The notes beneath the pieces are model-generated. The model was not told where the DNA came from, made no database searches, and saw only the letters and a list, made by a program, of their open reading frames with translations. A stretch of DNA of 64,000 nt from Nitrospira sp. Its GTDB lineage: Bacteria > Nitrospirota > Nitrospiria > Nitrospirales > Nitrospiraceae. The DNA lies in NCBI GenBank assembly GCA_015709715.1, contig CP054184.1, forward strand, positions 1,039,001-1,103,000, in the 5' to 3' direction. Both the position numbers and the translations under genes were made by a program. This document shows positions 43,118-51,900 of the stretch, in pieces (the stretch's first letter is position 1; each line of letters opens with the position of its first letter).

Positions 43118-44650
43118 ATGGACATGGACAAGGGGTCAAGCGCAAGCCGTTCCCTATGGATGTCGACGCCCATGCCGACCTGGCCGCCTCTCGGCACCGG
43201 CCTGCATACCGACGTGTGCATCGTCGGAGCCGGCATCGCGGGCTTAACCACGGCCTACTGCCTCCTGCGCGAAAGACGGCGAGTGGTCGTCCTGGATGAC
43301 GGCCCCCCCGGTGGCGGCATGACCGAACGAACGACAGCACACCTGTCGAACATGCCCGAGAAGGGGTTTGTCGAACTCGAGCGCCTGCACGGACGCTCGG
43401 GTGCGCGCCGCGCCGTCGAGAGTCATCGGGCGGCGATCGATCGTATTGAGGCGATTTGCCGGCAAGAACAGATCGCTTGCGATTTTTTGCGACTACACGG
43501 GTACCTCTTCGCGGGGAAGGGACAGGGCCTGGAGGTCTTGGACGAGGAACGGGAGGCTGCTCGGCGCGCAGGACTCATGGCGGTCGAGCGGCTTCCCCAG
43601 GCGCCGAAGGCCGCGGCTTCGTTGGGGCCCTGCCTCCGTATTCCCAACCAAGCCCAATTCCACCCTATGAAGTACCTGGCGGGCTTGGTCGAGGCGGTCC
43701 GACGAGACGGAGGACGGCTGGTCAAGGGGCATGTCACCCGAGTGACGGACGGAGTCCAGCCCCAGATCGAAACCCGCGAGGGCTGCTTCGTGACGGCGGA
43801 TGCGGTGGTTGTCGCCACCAACACACCGATCAACAACCTGGTGAGCATCCATACGAAACAGGCACCCTACACCAGCTATGTCGTCGGGGCCCGAATTCCG
43901 GCCGAGGCCGTCGAGGCCGCGCTGTACTGGGATACCCTCGATCCCTACCATTACGTGCGGCTGCACCGCTCGTCGAACGACGGCGCTCCCCTCCTCATCG
44001 TCGGCGGAGAAGACCACAAGACCGGGCAAGCCGACGACAGCGAACAGCGGTATGCCAGGCTGGAGGCCTGGGGGCGCGAACATTTCCCCATGATGGGAAC
44101 GGTCGAGTATCGGTGGTCCGGTCAGGTGATGGAATCGATCGATGGGCTGGGCTTTATCGGCCGGAATCCGAGCGATTCCGGAAGCGTGTACATCGCCACG
44201 GGTGATTGCGGCATGGGCATGACGCATGGCACGATCGCCGGCATGCTGATCACCGACCTCGTGGTGGGCCGCCCCTCCCCTTGGGCCTCGCTGTACAATC
44301 CGGCTCGTCGAACGGCAGTGGCTGTCGGCGAATACGTCCAGGAATCGCTGAACATGGCCGCCCAATATGCAGATTGGGTGACCGGCGGCGACGTCCCCCA
44401 TGAAAAAGAGATTCCGCCGGAGAGCGGCGCGGTGCTGCGAAGGGGATTGTCCAAGCTCGCCGTCTATCGAGACGCACAAGGCGCCCTGCACCGTTGTTCC
44501 GCCGTCTGCCCGCATCTCAGTTGCATCGTGGCCTGGAACCACAGCGAAAAGACCTGGGATTGCCCTTGCCACGGATCGCACTTCGATCGATTCGGCACCG
44601 TCATCAATGGTCCCGCACACGAGAATTTGGAACCGGTCAAAGAGGAGTAA
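43118..44650 (+). CDS. FAD-dependent oxidoreductase fused to a Rieske [2Fe-2S] domain
   Basis: A 510-residue fusion from ATG 43118 (Shine-Dalgarno GAAGGAG). Residues about 30-400 form a DadA/DAO-type flavin domain with the dinucleotide motif CIVGAGIAGLTTAYCL (36-43) and the late motif SVYIATGDCGMGMTHGTIAG. Residues about 425-505 form a Rieske domain with Cys464-Pro-His466 and Cys482-x-x-His485, plus Cys469 and Cys484 for the disulfide seen in high-potential Rieske proteins. Similar fusions occur in many phyla with unknown substrates. It probably oxidises an amine and passes electrons through the cluster. No signal peptide is seen. Confidence 0.9.
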   Translation: MDMDKGSSASRSLWMSTPMPTWPPLGTGLHTDVCIVGAGIAGLTTAYCLLRERRRVVVLDDGPPGGGMTERTTAHLSNMPEKGFVELERLHGRSGARRAVESHRAAIDRIEAICRQEQIACDFLRLHGYLFAGKGQGLEVLDEEREAARRAGLMAVERLPQAPKAAASLGPCLRIPNQAQFHPMKYLAGLVEAVRRDGGRLVKGHVTRVTDGVQPQIETREGCFVTADAVVVATNTPINNLVSIHTKQAPYTSYVVGARIPAEAVEAALYWDTLDPYHYVRLHRSSNDGAPLLIVGGEDHKTGQADDSEQRYARLEAWGREHFPMMGTVEYRWSGQVMESIDGLGFIGRNPSDSGSVYIATGDCGMGMTHGTIAGMLITDLVVGRPSPWASLYNPARRTAVAVGEYVQESLNMAAQYADWVTGGDVPHEKEIPPESGAVLRRGLSKLAVYRDAQGALHRCSAVCPHLSCIVAWNHSEKTWDCPCHGSHFDRFGTVINGPAHENLEPVKEE

Positions 44651-44889
44651 GTCGACAAGGCCCGCTAACCTTGCGCAGCCGACGCAGAACGCCGATTACC
44701 TCCGCCACTCGCAGGGCATCGGCACTGAATTGCTGCTCGGCCAGCCTGGTCGGCATTTGCGCCTGCCGAATCTGCGTCGTGGCTATCTGACGCCCTCGCT
44801 GCGTCATCGGCGGAATGCAACGATGGCCGGAATCTTTCTCGGCTCATTCGGAACCTCGAATCTTCACGGCCCGATCACGGAGGACGACC

Positions 44890-45129
44890 ATGAAGCAACG
44901 GCGCTCGATTTCCATCTGCTGCGTCTGCAATGCAGTGTGGGAAGACCGATCGGCGCAAGGCACCCCGTTTGAATCGTGGAACACTTTGACTGGGTATCTC
45001 CAGGCTCACCGGCTTAGCAGCGGCGACTACCACCTGACGGACAGCTACTGCCCAACCTGCTCGGCGCAGGTCTCGAAACTGAGCCGCCGGCGCTTACCCG
45101 TCACCGCGTCGATCAGCTCGTCGCTGTAA
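44890..45129 (+). CDS. Small zinc-ribbon-like protein (79 aa)
   Basis: From ATG 44890 (Shine-Dalgarno CGGAGG). It has an ISICCVCNAVWED start and a YCPTCSAQV segment, so CxxC pairs about 45 residues apart could bind zinc; the middle (FESWNTLTGYLQAHRLSSGD) resembles response-regulator-linked small zinc ribbons. No named family. The 239 bp before it, after the FAD-Rieske gene, hold no convincing gene or operator. Its last 17 bp overlap the convergent endonuclease-like gene. Confidence 0.7.
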   Translation: MKQRRSISICCVCNAVWEDRSAQGTPFESWNTLTGYLQAHRLSSGDYHLTDSYCPTCSAQVSKLSRRRLPVTASISSSL

Positions 45130-45886
45130 CGGGCGAGCGACGTGCCTCCTGGGAGGCTCCCGTCCATCGGTCCGCCCGCAGCCGAAGCTCAGCCTTCACG
45201 GGTAAGTGGTCGGAGGCGACACGACTCGCCTCGCTCCGGTGGGCTTCCACGCCGAGTAGGGCCGTCGGAGGCGCAACCCAAATTCGATCCAGCGCCAGCA
45301 GAGGCCAGCGCGCCGGAAAGGTCGGGGGCGCAGGGGGCACGCCGAACACGGCATAGAGGGCTCGTAGCACCCGCCCCCACATGTGCCACTCGTTCAAGTC
45401 GCCCATCAGCACTGTCAGTTCTCGCCGATCCACCGCCAGCAGTTCCAGCAGACGCTTGGCCTGCAGGGGGCGTTCGTGAGGCCACAACCCCAGGTGCGTA
45501 CTCACGACATGGATCGAACGGCCGCGGTATCGCACATCCACATCCAATGCTCCGCGCGGTTCGTGCCATCCGACGGAGAGGTCCCAATGGCGGACCTGCT
45601 CGACCGGAAAACGAGAGAGCAGCGCATTGCCATATTCCCGCCCGTCGCGCAACCAAACCGGCCCCTCCACCCCCGCCATGTTCAGTTTCCCGGCCAGCCA
45701 GGGCAGAATCGTAGCGGTCTCGGTTCCCGGCAGATCGACCTCCTGCAGGGCCACGATGTCCGCCGCCATCTCCTCGAGCACGCGGAGAATCCGTTCCGGC
45801 TCATACCGCCCGTCCCTGCCGATTCCCCGATGGATGTTGTACGAGGCCACGCGCAGGCACAGGTCCTTCTTGTCGGTTGGCCTCAC
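45113..45886 (-). CDS. Endonuclease/exonuclease/phosphatase family protein
   Basis: A 257-residue EEP-fold hydrolase from GTG 45886, supported by GAGAGGGG upstream. Seen family marks: RVASYNIHRGIG (N-terminal Asn), ALQEVD (metal-binding Glu), STHLGLWPHER, VLMGDLNEW (Asp and Asn) and the terminal SDHLPVKAEL His. It has no signal peptide. This group includes nucleases, phosphodiesterases and lipid phosphatases; linkage to the upstream phospholipase D-like gene (7-bp gap) suggests phospholipid or nucleic-acid turnover. Confidence 0.88.
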   Translation of the reverse strand: MRPTDKKDLCLRVASYNIHRGIGRDGRYEPERILRVLEEMAADIVALQEVDLPGTETATILPWLAGKLNMAGVEGPVWLRDGREYGNALLSRFPVEQVRHWDLSVGWHEPRGALDVDVRYRGRSIHVVSTHLGLWPHERPLQAKRLLELLAVDRRELTVLMGDLNEWHMWGRVLRALYAVFGVPPAPPTFPARWPLLALDRIWVAPPTALLGVEAHRSEASRVASDHLPVKAELRLRADRWTGASQEARRSPVTATS

Positions 45887-45893
45887 GAGTCCA

Positions 45894-48047
45894 TCACCCC
45901 TCTCGATGCCTGGAAAGGAGCCTTCGGCAGAGGTACCAGGCGCCGACCCAGGCCGTGCACAGAATCCCGGCCAACAGCGCGAAGGCCAGGGGGCTCGGGT
46001 CGCGCAGAGCGTCCGCCAGTCGGTCCACGAAGACGGAGGTCATGACAAGCCCGGGTCCCATGCCTACGGCTGTCCCCAGGAGGAAGTCTCGCAACGAGAG
46101 ACTTGTCGAACCGGCAACCAGGTTCACCATGGAAAAGGGAGCCACCGGCAGGATACGGACCATGAGCACTGCCCAAAATCCATACCGCGCAAGCCGGCGG
46201 CTCAGGTGCGCCACATGTCGACCGGCCAAGCGCTGCACCTGATAGCGCCCCAGGACTCGACCGACCGTAAATAACGTCGTCGCGCTCACCAAGGCTCCCG
46301 CCAAGGCCGAGGGAACTCCGAGCCAAGGTCCGAAAGCCAACATGGTGACCACGATCATCACCGTGATGGGAACCGCCAACAACCCACCCAACAGATACCC
46401 GCTCATCAGGGTCAGAAACCCGGTCGGCCCATGGCCGAGGGTCTGCAACTGCGCGACACCGGCTTCGACATCGATCCACTCACCCAGCGGTGTCCATCGC
46501 CAGAGGAGCGCCAAGAGCGCCACCAGAGCCAGCAGGGAATAACCCGCAATCAGGCGACGGCCGAGTTGCCTCCGACCGCCTTGATGCACGACGGTGTCCA
46601 ACAGGTCATCGGCAGCGATCGGGCGCTCCGGATCGACCAGCAACGGCTCGGGAATCGAGGAGGACGACGCGCCCTTCTCGAACCCGACCTCCTCCAAGCT
46701 GCGCTCCCCACCACGCAGGGCATCGATGGCCTGCACGAGAGAACCTCGCCGGCGCGCCTCTTCCGCCACCCGCTCCGGTTCCACGCCCAGATGTTCACCC
46801 AAGAGGCGATGGCGCAATCCTGCAATGGCATCCCGCACATGCGCCTGCCCCTGCGCCTCGAGTCCCAGGTTGCATTCGGTGTCCAACCCCATCGACCGGT
46901 TCGACAAATTCGCGGACCCCAGACACAACACCTCGTCATCGGCAATCAACAGCTTGCTGTGGACGGCCACACATTCGACTCCCTGCGTGCCGGGCACCGT
47001 CGGCGCATAGACACGAAACCGGCCATAGTGATCCGCCAGCACGAGGTCATGGAGGAGCCTGGCCCGCAGAGTGTCCATCGTCTGTTGCTCCAGCCACCCG
47101 TCGCTATTGTGCCGCAGCACCAACACCACGTCGGGTCCGTCCTGTTCCGCAAGCCGAGCGGCCAAGGCGCGCCCGATGGCATTGGCGGTGAAATATTGCG
47201 ACTCGATGTACAGCGAGCGATGCGCGCCCCTGATCGCCTCCAGAAAGGCCCGCTCGACTTCCCGCACCTCCGCTTGCCCGGCGAAGGCCGGTTGCGTCCG
47301 CATGATGCCCACCTGACAGTCCACCACGTCCGCCGGCACGTCCGCCGGCCACACATCGCGCAGGGGTCTTGGCGCAGGCCGAGGGAGACGACGCCCTGTC
47401 GCGTTCCACCAACGCTGCCGGGCCAGGTCGCCGAGCGCCGCGGCGACCTGGCCGGACACCAGCATCTGCACATCGTGAAAGGGGGCATAGGGCCGGCCGT
47501 CGGCATCGACCCGGCGCGCATCCTGCTTGGCGTGAGCCGACGTGTCCCAGCGGGACTTGCTCAAATCCAGCCCGCCGGCGAACGCCACCGTGTCGTCGAC
47601 CACCACGATCTTTTGGTGGTGCGATGCGCCCAGAGGATGCTGTCCATCCACCTGATACGAGAGTCTGCGGTGCCTGCGCCACCCCGTATGGGCCGTAGGC
47701 ATCCACTCCCGCTCCAAGGCGTAGATCATGGCGAAATCCCAATTCAGCACATACACACGCAGGCGCCGCTTACGCCGCAAGAGCGCCGTGAGAAATTCAC
47801 CGAGTTTCGTCGGAAGTCCCTGGGCCGCTCCCGCTCCCCGCACCAGCTCAATCTGGGTGTCGAGGTCCCAGCCCACGATGAGGATGGAATGGGTGGCTTG
47901 CAGCGCCGCGTCACGGAAGGCCTTGAAGTACGCTTCCCCATCGATGAGGAAGGCCGCCTGCTCCGCTGGTTCGATACGCCAACAGGTGCGTCCGCAGGTC
48001 AGGATGCGGGAGGACGAGGCGGTGGATTCAGAAGCCATCAATTCCAT
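45894..48047 (-). CDS. Phospholipase D-like protein fused to a VTT/DedA-type membrane domain
   Basis: A 717-residue fusion. The N-terminal half (about 20-440) has two HKD motifs, His144-x-Lys146-x4-Asp151 (HHQKIVVVDD) and His363-x-Lys365-x4-Asp370 (HSKLLIADDE), so it is a complete PLD/cardiolipin synthase-type catalytic pair. The C-terminal part (about 500-710) has a membrane helix and then a VTT (SNARE-associated/DedA) domain with AFGPWLGVPSALAGALVSA and RILPVAPFSMVNLVAGST. The combination suggests phospholipid synthesis or remodelling coupled to lipid scrambling. ATG 48047 has AAGGTGG. Confidence 0.9.
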   Translation of the reverse strand: MELMASESTASSSRILTCGRTCWRIEPAEQAAFLIDGEAYFKAFRDAALQATHSILIVGWDLDTQIELVRGAGAAQGLPTKLGEFLTALLRRKRRLRVYVLNWDFAMIYALEREWMPTAHTGWRRHRRLSYQVDGQHPLGASHHQKIVVVDDTVAFAGGLDLSKSRWDTSAHAKQDARRVDADGRPYAPFHDVQMLVSGQVAAALGDLARQRWWNATGRRLPRPAPRPLRDVWPADVPADVVDCQVGIMRTQPAFAGQAEVREVERAFLEAIRGAHRSLYIESQYFTANAIGRALAARLAEQDGPDVVLVLRHNSDGWLEQQTMDTLRARLLHDLVLADHYGRFRVYAPTVPGTQGVECVAVHSKLLIADDEVLCLGSANLSNRSMGLDTECNLGLEAQGQAHVRDAIAGLRHRLLGEHLGVEPERVAEEARRRGSLVQAIDALRGGERSLEEVGFEKGASSSSIPEPLLVDPERPIAADDLLDTVVHQGGRRQLGRRLIAGYSLLALVALLALLWRWTPLGEWIDVEAGVAQLQTLGHGPTGFLTLMSGYLLGGLLAVPITVMIVVTMLAFGPWLGVPSALAGALVSATTLFTVGRVLGRYQVQRLAGRHVAHLSRRLARYGFWAVLMVRILPVAPFSMVNLVAGSTSLSLRDFLLGTAVGMGPGLVMTSVFVDRLADALRDPSPLAFALLAGILCTAWVGAWYLCRRLLSRHREG

Positions 48048-48055
48048 TGGTCGCC

Positions 48056-48102
48056 ACCTTACACGAGCGCTGGGTCCGGCCTGAGCTAGTCATCCCCCTA
48101 GT
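48056..48102 (-). promoter_or_regulatory. Dyad operator plus -10 (site 6), PLD-VTT gene
   Basis: On the reverse strand ACTAGGGGGATGACTAGC (48102-48085) is followed after 23 bp by TAAGGT (48061-48056). This would place the transcript start almost at ATG 48047, leaving little leader, so ATG 48038 may be the true start, or the -10 is misassigned. Confidence 0.45.
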
Positions 48103-48116
48103 CGAGGCCTGTAACG

Positions 48117-48162
48117 ACGAGCGGTTTTCCTAGTAGGCGCTCAAGGCAAGGGCGGGTAGAGT
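48117..48162 (+). promoter_or_regulatory. Dyad operator plus -10 (site 7), copper-bundle gene
   Basis: ACGAGCGGTTTTCCTAGT (48117-48134), a weaker left arm but a perfect right arm, then exactly 22 bp to TAGAGT (48157-48162). The gene start is 40 bp further on. Confidence 0.62.
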
Positions 48163-48202
48163 GATCTCATTCATGTTCACAGACTCAGCGAAGGAGGCGA
48201 TC

Positions 48203-48598
48203 ATGGCGTCCGTCACCCATTCACTTGAGCAACACACCATCGACTGCATCCATGCCTGTACGGAGTGCGCACGCCTATGTAATACATGCGCGGACGACAT
48301 GGTCGGCATGCCGCATGAAGGCACGGACGACCTGATGGTTCGCTGTATCAGGCTCTGTCGCGACTGTGCGGACATCTGCCTCTTGTCCGCCCAATGGATG
48401 GGACGGAAGTCCGCATTCGCCCTCCGAATCTGCGCGCTCTGCGCGGAGATCTGCGAACTCTGCGCCGGGCTGTGCGAACAACATGCTCCGCACCATGCTC
48501 TGTGCGGGGACTGTGCGAAGGAATGTCGTCGCTGCGCCGCGCTCTGCCACCAGATGGTGGCGGAGACAGTGCCGCCGGCGTCGACAGGCAATGCGTGA
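48203..48598 (+). CDS. Four-helix-bundle copper-binding protein (Csp/DUF326-like)
   Basis: A 131-residue cytoplasmic protein from ATG 48203 (AAGGAGG). It carries 19 cysteines in repeated C-x2-3-C spacing along helices (CIHACTECARLCNTCAD, CIRLCRDCADICLL, ICALCAEICELCAGLCEQ, CGDCAKECRRCAALCHQ). This is the layout of Csp copper-storage proteins, whose four-helix core can load many Cu(I) ions. No signal peptide, so the cytosolic Csp3-like type is expected. Copper affinity is inferred. It shares a unit with the short secreted peptide downstream. Confidence 0.93.
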   Translation: MASVTHSLEQHTIDCIHACTECARLCNTCADDMVGMPHEGTDDLMVRCIRLCRDCADICLLSAQWMGRKSAFALRICALCAEICELCAGLCEQHAPHHALCGDCAKECRRCAALCHQMVAETVPPASTGNA

Positions 48599-48622
48599 GT
48601 GACGGATGGAGGAGCCCACACC

Positions 48623-48814
48623 ATGCCACACCCCTACATCGGGACATTCATGATGGTCTGGTTGCTGCTCAGCGGAATGCCGGCCGCCGGTGCTGACGTA
48701 CCGACACCGGTGCCTCAGCCTGGACCAGGTCCCACGGTCCCGCCAAGGCCTTCGGATCCCATCCCCATTCCCCCCACGACACCACCTGCACCACAGGTGA
48801 GTTTCTCCTCGTAG
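48623..48814 (+). CDS. Short exported proline-rich protein (63 aa)
   Basis: ATG 48623 follows GGAGGAG by eight bases. Residues about 7-31 are a signal peptide (IGTFMMVWLLLSGMPAAG, cleavage near AGA-D). The mature 31 residues are more than 40% proline with Thr, Ser and acidic residues (PTPVPQPGPGPTVPPRP). No Cys. Probably an unstructured periplasmic or cell-surface peptide; function unknown. It lies 24 bp after the copper-bundle gene. Confidence 0.6.
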   Translation: MPHPYIGTFMMVWLLLSGMPAAGADVPTPVPQPGPGPTVPPRPSDPIPIPPTTPPAPQVSFSS

Positions 48815-48821
48815 GTCCTGG

Positions 48822-48868
48822 GCTAGGGGTTTCACTAGTGGGGGTTGGATCGGCTATGATGGTACAAC
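48822..48868 (+). promoter_or_regulatory. Dyad operator plus -10 (site 8), large kinase operon
   Basis: GCTAGGGGTTTCACTAGT (48822-48839) has one mismatch in each arm. TACAAC (48863-48868) follows after 23 bp; TATGAT at 15 bp is an alternative -10. The operon start lies about 90 bp downstream. Confidence 0.6.
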
Positions 48869-48955
48869 TCTCGCCGTCCTCACGATCCGCCGACCTGGGA
48901 GCCGAGCTCTGCGTCACCAGCCCGCATTGGCCATCAGACACCCGTGGGCCACCCG

Positions 48956-51900
48956 ATGAATTCACACGACCTGCTGCGCTGGTTGGCCGGAAGCGAGATG
49001 GGCGGACGCATTCGAACCCTTGACTGGGCGAAGACCCCCCTCGGCCCCATCGAACAGTGGCCTGCGGCCCTGGTGTCTACACTGGGCGTCTGTGTCACAG
49101 CGCGCTTCCCCATGGCCATTTATTGGGGGCGCGATCGCTGGCTGCTTTATAACGATGCCTGGCGGCCTATTCTTGGAGACAAGCATCCCTGGGCATTGGG
49201 CCGTCCCGCCCACCAAGTATGGCCGGAGCTTTGGGAAACTATTCATCCCCTCTTTGAAGCCGTGCAGACGCAGGCACAAGGCACCTGGCGCAGCGATGAA
49301 TTGTTACCGATGCAACGGTTCGGATATACCGAAGAATGTTATTTCGATTACAGCTTCAATCCGATACGAGGTCAGGACGGCACCGTCGAAGGCATCTTGA
49401 ACATCGTGCAAGAAACTACCTATCGCGTCTTGAACGAGCGCCGGACGCACCTGCTCCGTGAACTGGCCTCTCAGTCGGGATCCGCTCAAGACGACGATCA
49501 TGCCTGCGCCCTGACCCTCCGAGTCCTTGCCACAGATCCGGCCGACATTCCTTTTGCCTTGCTGTACCGCCTCGATCGGAATCGCAAGCAGGCCGTATTA
49601 GCAGGCAGCGTCGGCCTGGAAGAAAGCAGCCCGGCCAGACAACAAGCCCTGTCCCTCTCCCAGGAGGGGCTTGCCGGCGGGTGGCCGCTCGACGCCGCGG
49701 TCCGCCAGGGACGCGCACTGATCGTGGACGATCTGGCCGACCGGTTCGGCCGACTTCCCGGCGGCACATGGCCTGAACCGACGCGGCAGGCGCTCATCCT
49801 TCCCATCACACAATCAGGCGATGAAACAGGTGATGTATGGTTGGTCGCGGGCGTCAGCCCACGCCGACCGTTGGATGCGGACTATCAGCATTTCATCGGT
49901 ATGGTGGCCTCTCAGATCGGCCTCACCCTCGCCCACGCCTGCGCTTATGGCGAGGAGCGGCGGCGAGCCGAGGCGTTGGCTGAACTCGACCGCGCCAAGA
50001 CCGCCTTCTTCAGCAATGTCAGCCACGAGTTTCGCACCCCGCTCACCCTCATGCTCGGTCCCCTCGAAGAGGAACTTCGTGAACGGCCACAGACCACCCG
50101 CCTGGAGGTCGCCCATCGAAACAGCCTGCGCCTCCTGAAGCTCGTCAATACGCTCCTGGACTTCTCGCGCATCGAGGCCGGGCGTACGGAGGCGCAGTAC
50201 CAACCGACCGACCTTGCCGCATTCAGCGCAGACCTGGCCAGCGGATTTCGTTCCGCCATCGAACGAGCCGGCCTGCGCTTCATCATCGACTGTCCTCCCC
50301 TGCCCCAACCGGTCTCTGTCGATCGCAGCATGTGGGAAAAGATCGTGCTCAACCTCTTGAGTAACGCCTTCAAACATACATTCCACGGCGAGATCGAGCT
50401 GTCCATGCGGCACGGCGCGGAAGGCGCGACACTCGTAGTCCGTGATACTGGAGTGGGCATTCCGGCAGACGCGCTGCCACGCCTATTCGAGCGGTTCTAT
50501 CGCGTGCACAACCGGCAGAGCCGAACCCATGAGGGCAGCGGGATCGGGTTGGCGCTGGTCCGGGAGGTCGTGCAACTGCACGGCGGGACGGTGCGGGTTG
50601 AGAGCCGCCTCGACGAAGGCAGCACCTTCTGTGTCACGCTGCCTTGGGGTAAGGACCATCTCCAGCCCGAACAAATCGGACCGGGCCTCCCTGCCGTCTC
50701 CCCGACAACGGCGGCGGCTCCCTACCTCGAAGAGGCGCTGCGCTGGCTACCCGACTCTCAGGAAGATCAAGACCTTCCGCAGGCGCAGGACGCACCCGCC
50801 GATCCCACAGCCGCCCGTGCCCGTGTGCTGGTCGCCGACGATAACGCGGACATGCGCCATTACATCCTGCGATTGTTGCGTGAGCGGTATGACGTCGTGG
50901 CGGTCGCGGATGGCCTCGCGGCCCTGGCCGAAATTCGCCGCCGCCCCCCGGATCTGGTCCTGAGCGACATCATGATGCCACAGCTTGACGGCGCAGGTTT
51001 GGTCAGAACCCTGCGTGCAGATCCTGCGCTCCAAACCATTCCGATCATTTTGCTCTCCGCTCGCGCGGGCGAAGAATCTCGCGTGGAGGGACTGGAGCAG
51101 GGCGCGGATGACTACCTCGTCAAACCGTTCGGTGCGCGCGACTTGCTTGCGCGCGTCGCCACCCACCTCAACCTGGCCCGCATCCGGCGGGATGCAGAAG
51201 CGGCGATGCTCCGCACCAAGACGTTCTTGGAACGGATCACCGCCTCCACGCCGGACGTGCTGTTCGTCTTCGACCTGCAGGAGGGGAGCCCCGTTTACGT
51301 CAACCGCAGCCTGGACACCGTCCTCGGCTACAGCCTGGCCCAACTCCATGCCATGCCCGGTGATCCCTTGTCCTGCTTGGTCCATCCGGAAGACCTGCCC
51401 GCGGTCAGAGAGTGGTTGGACGGATTTCAGTCCGCGCCGGACGATGAGGTACGGGAGCATGTTCACCAAGTCCGGCACTCCGACGGCACCTATCGCCGCT
51501 TCTTGGTGCGAGCCACGGTGTTCGAACGAACCGGCGACGGGCGTGCCAAGCAGATCATCGGCAGCGCCAGGGATGTGACGGATCAACAGCGGGCCGAGGA
51601 GGCTCTCCGCCGAAGCGAAGCGCGCTTTCGGGCGATCGTGAGCCAAGCGACCGCCGCCGTGGCCCAGACCGATCTGACGGGGCGATTCCTGTTCGTCAAC
51701 CGGCGCTTCTGCAACCTGCTGGGCTACAGCGAATCCGAGCTGCTCGGCATGAGGATGCAGGAGGTCACCGATCCAGAAGATCTCCCTCACAACCTCGAAC
51801 TGTTCCATCGGCTCGTGAACGGCGGACCGGATTTCATCCTCGAAAAGCGCTACCGCCGCAAGGACGGCACCGCGGTGTGGGCGAGCGTGAGCGTCGGCGG

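Noticed and set aside
44661..44830. Minus-strand frame of about 56 codons between the FAD-Rieske and zinc-ribbon genes
   Set aside because: It reads as a helix-rich basic peptide but has no ribosome-binding site and runs into the end of the FAD-Rieske gene.
46431..48089. 552-codon plus-strand frame opposite the PLD-VTT gene
   Set aside because: The minus strand has both HKD motifs and membrane helices; the plus frame has no recognisable domain.
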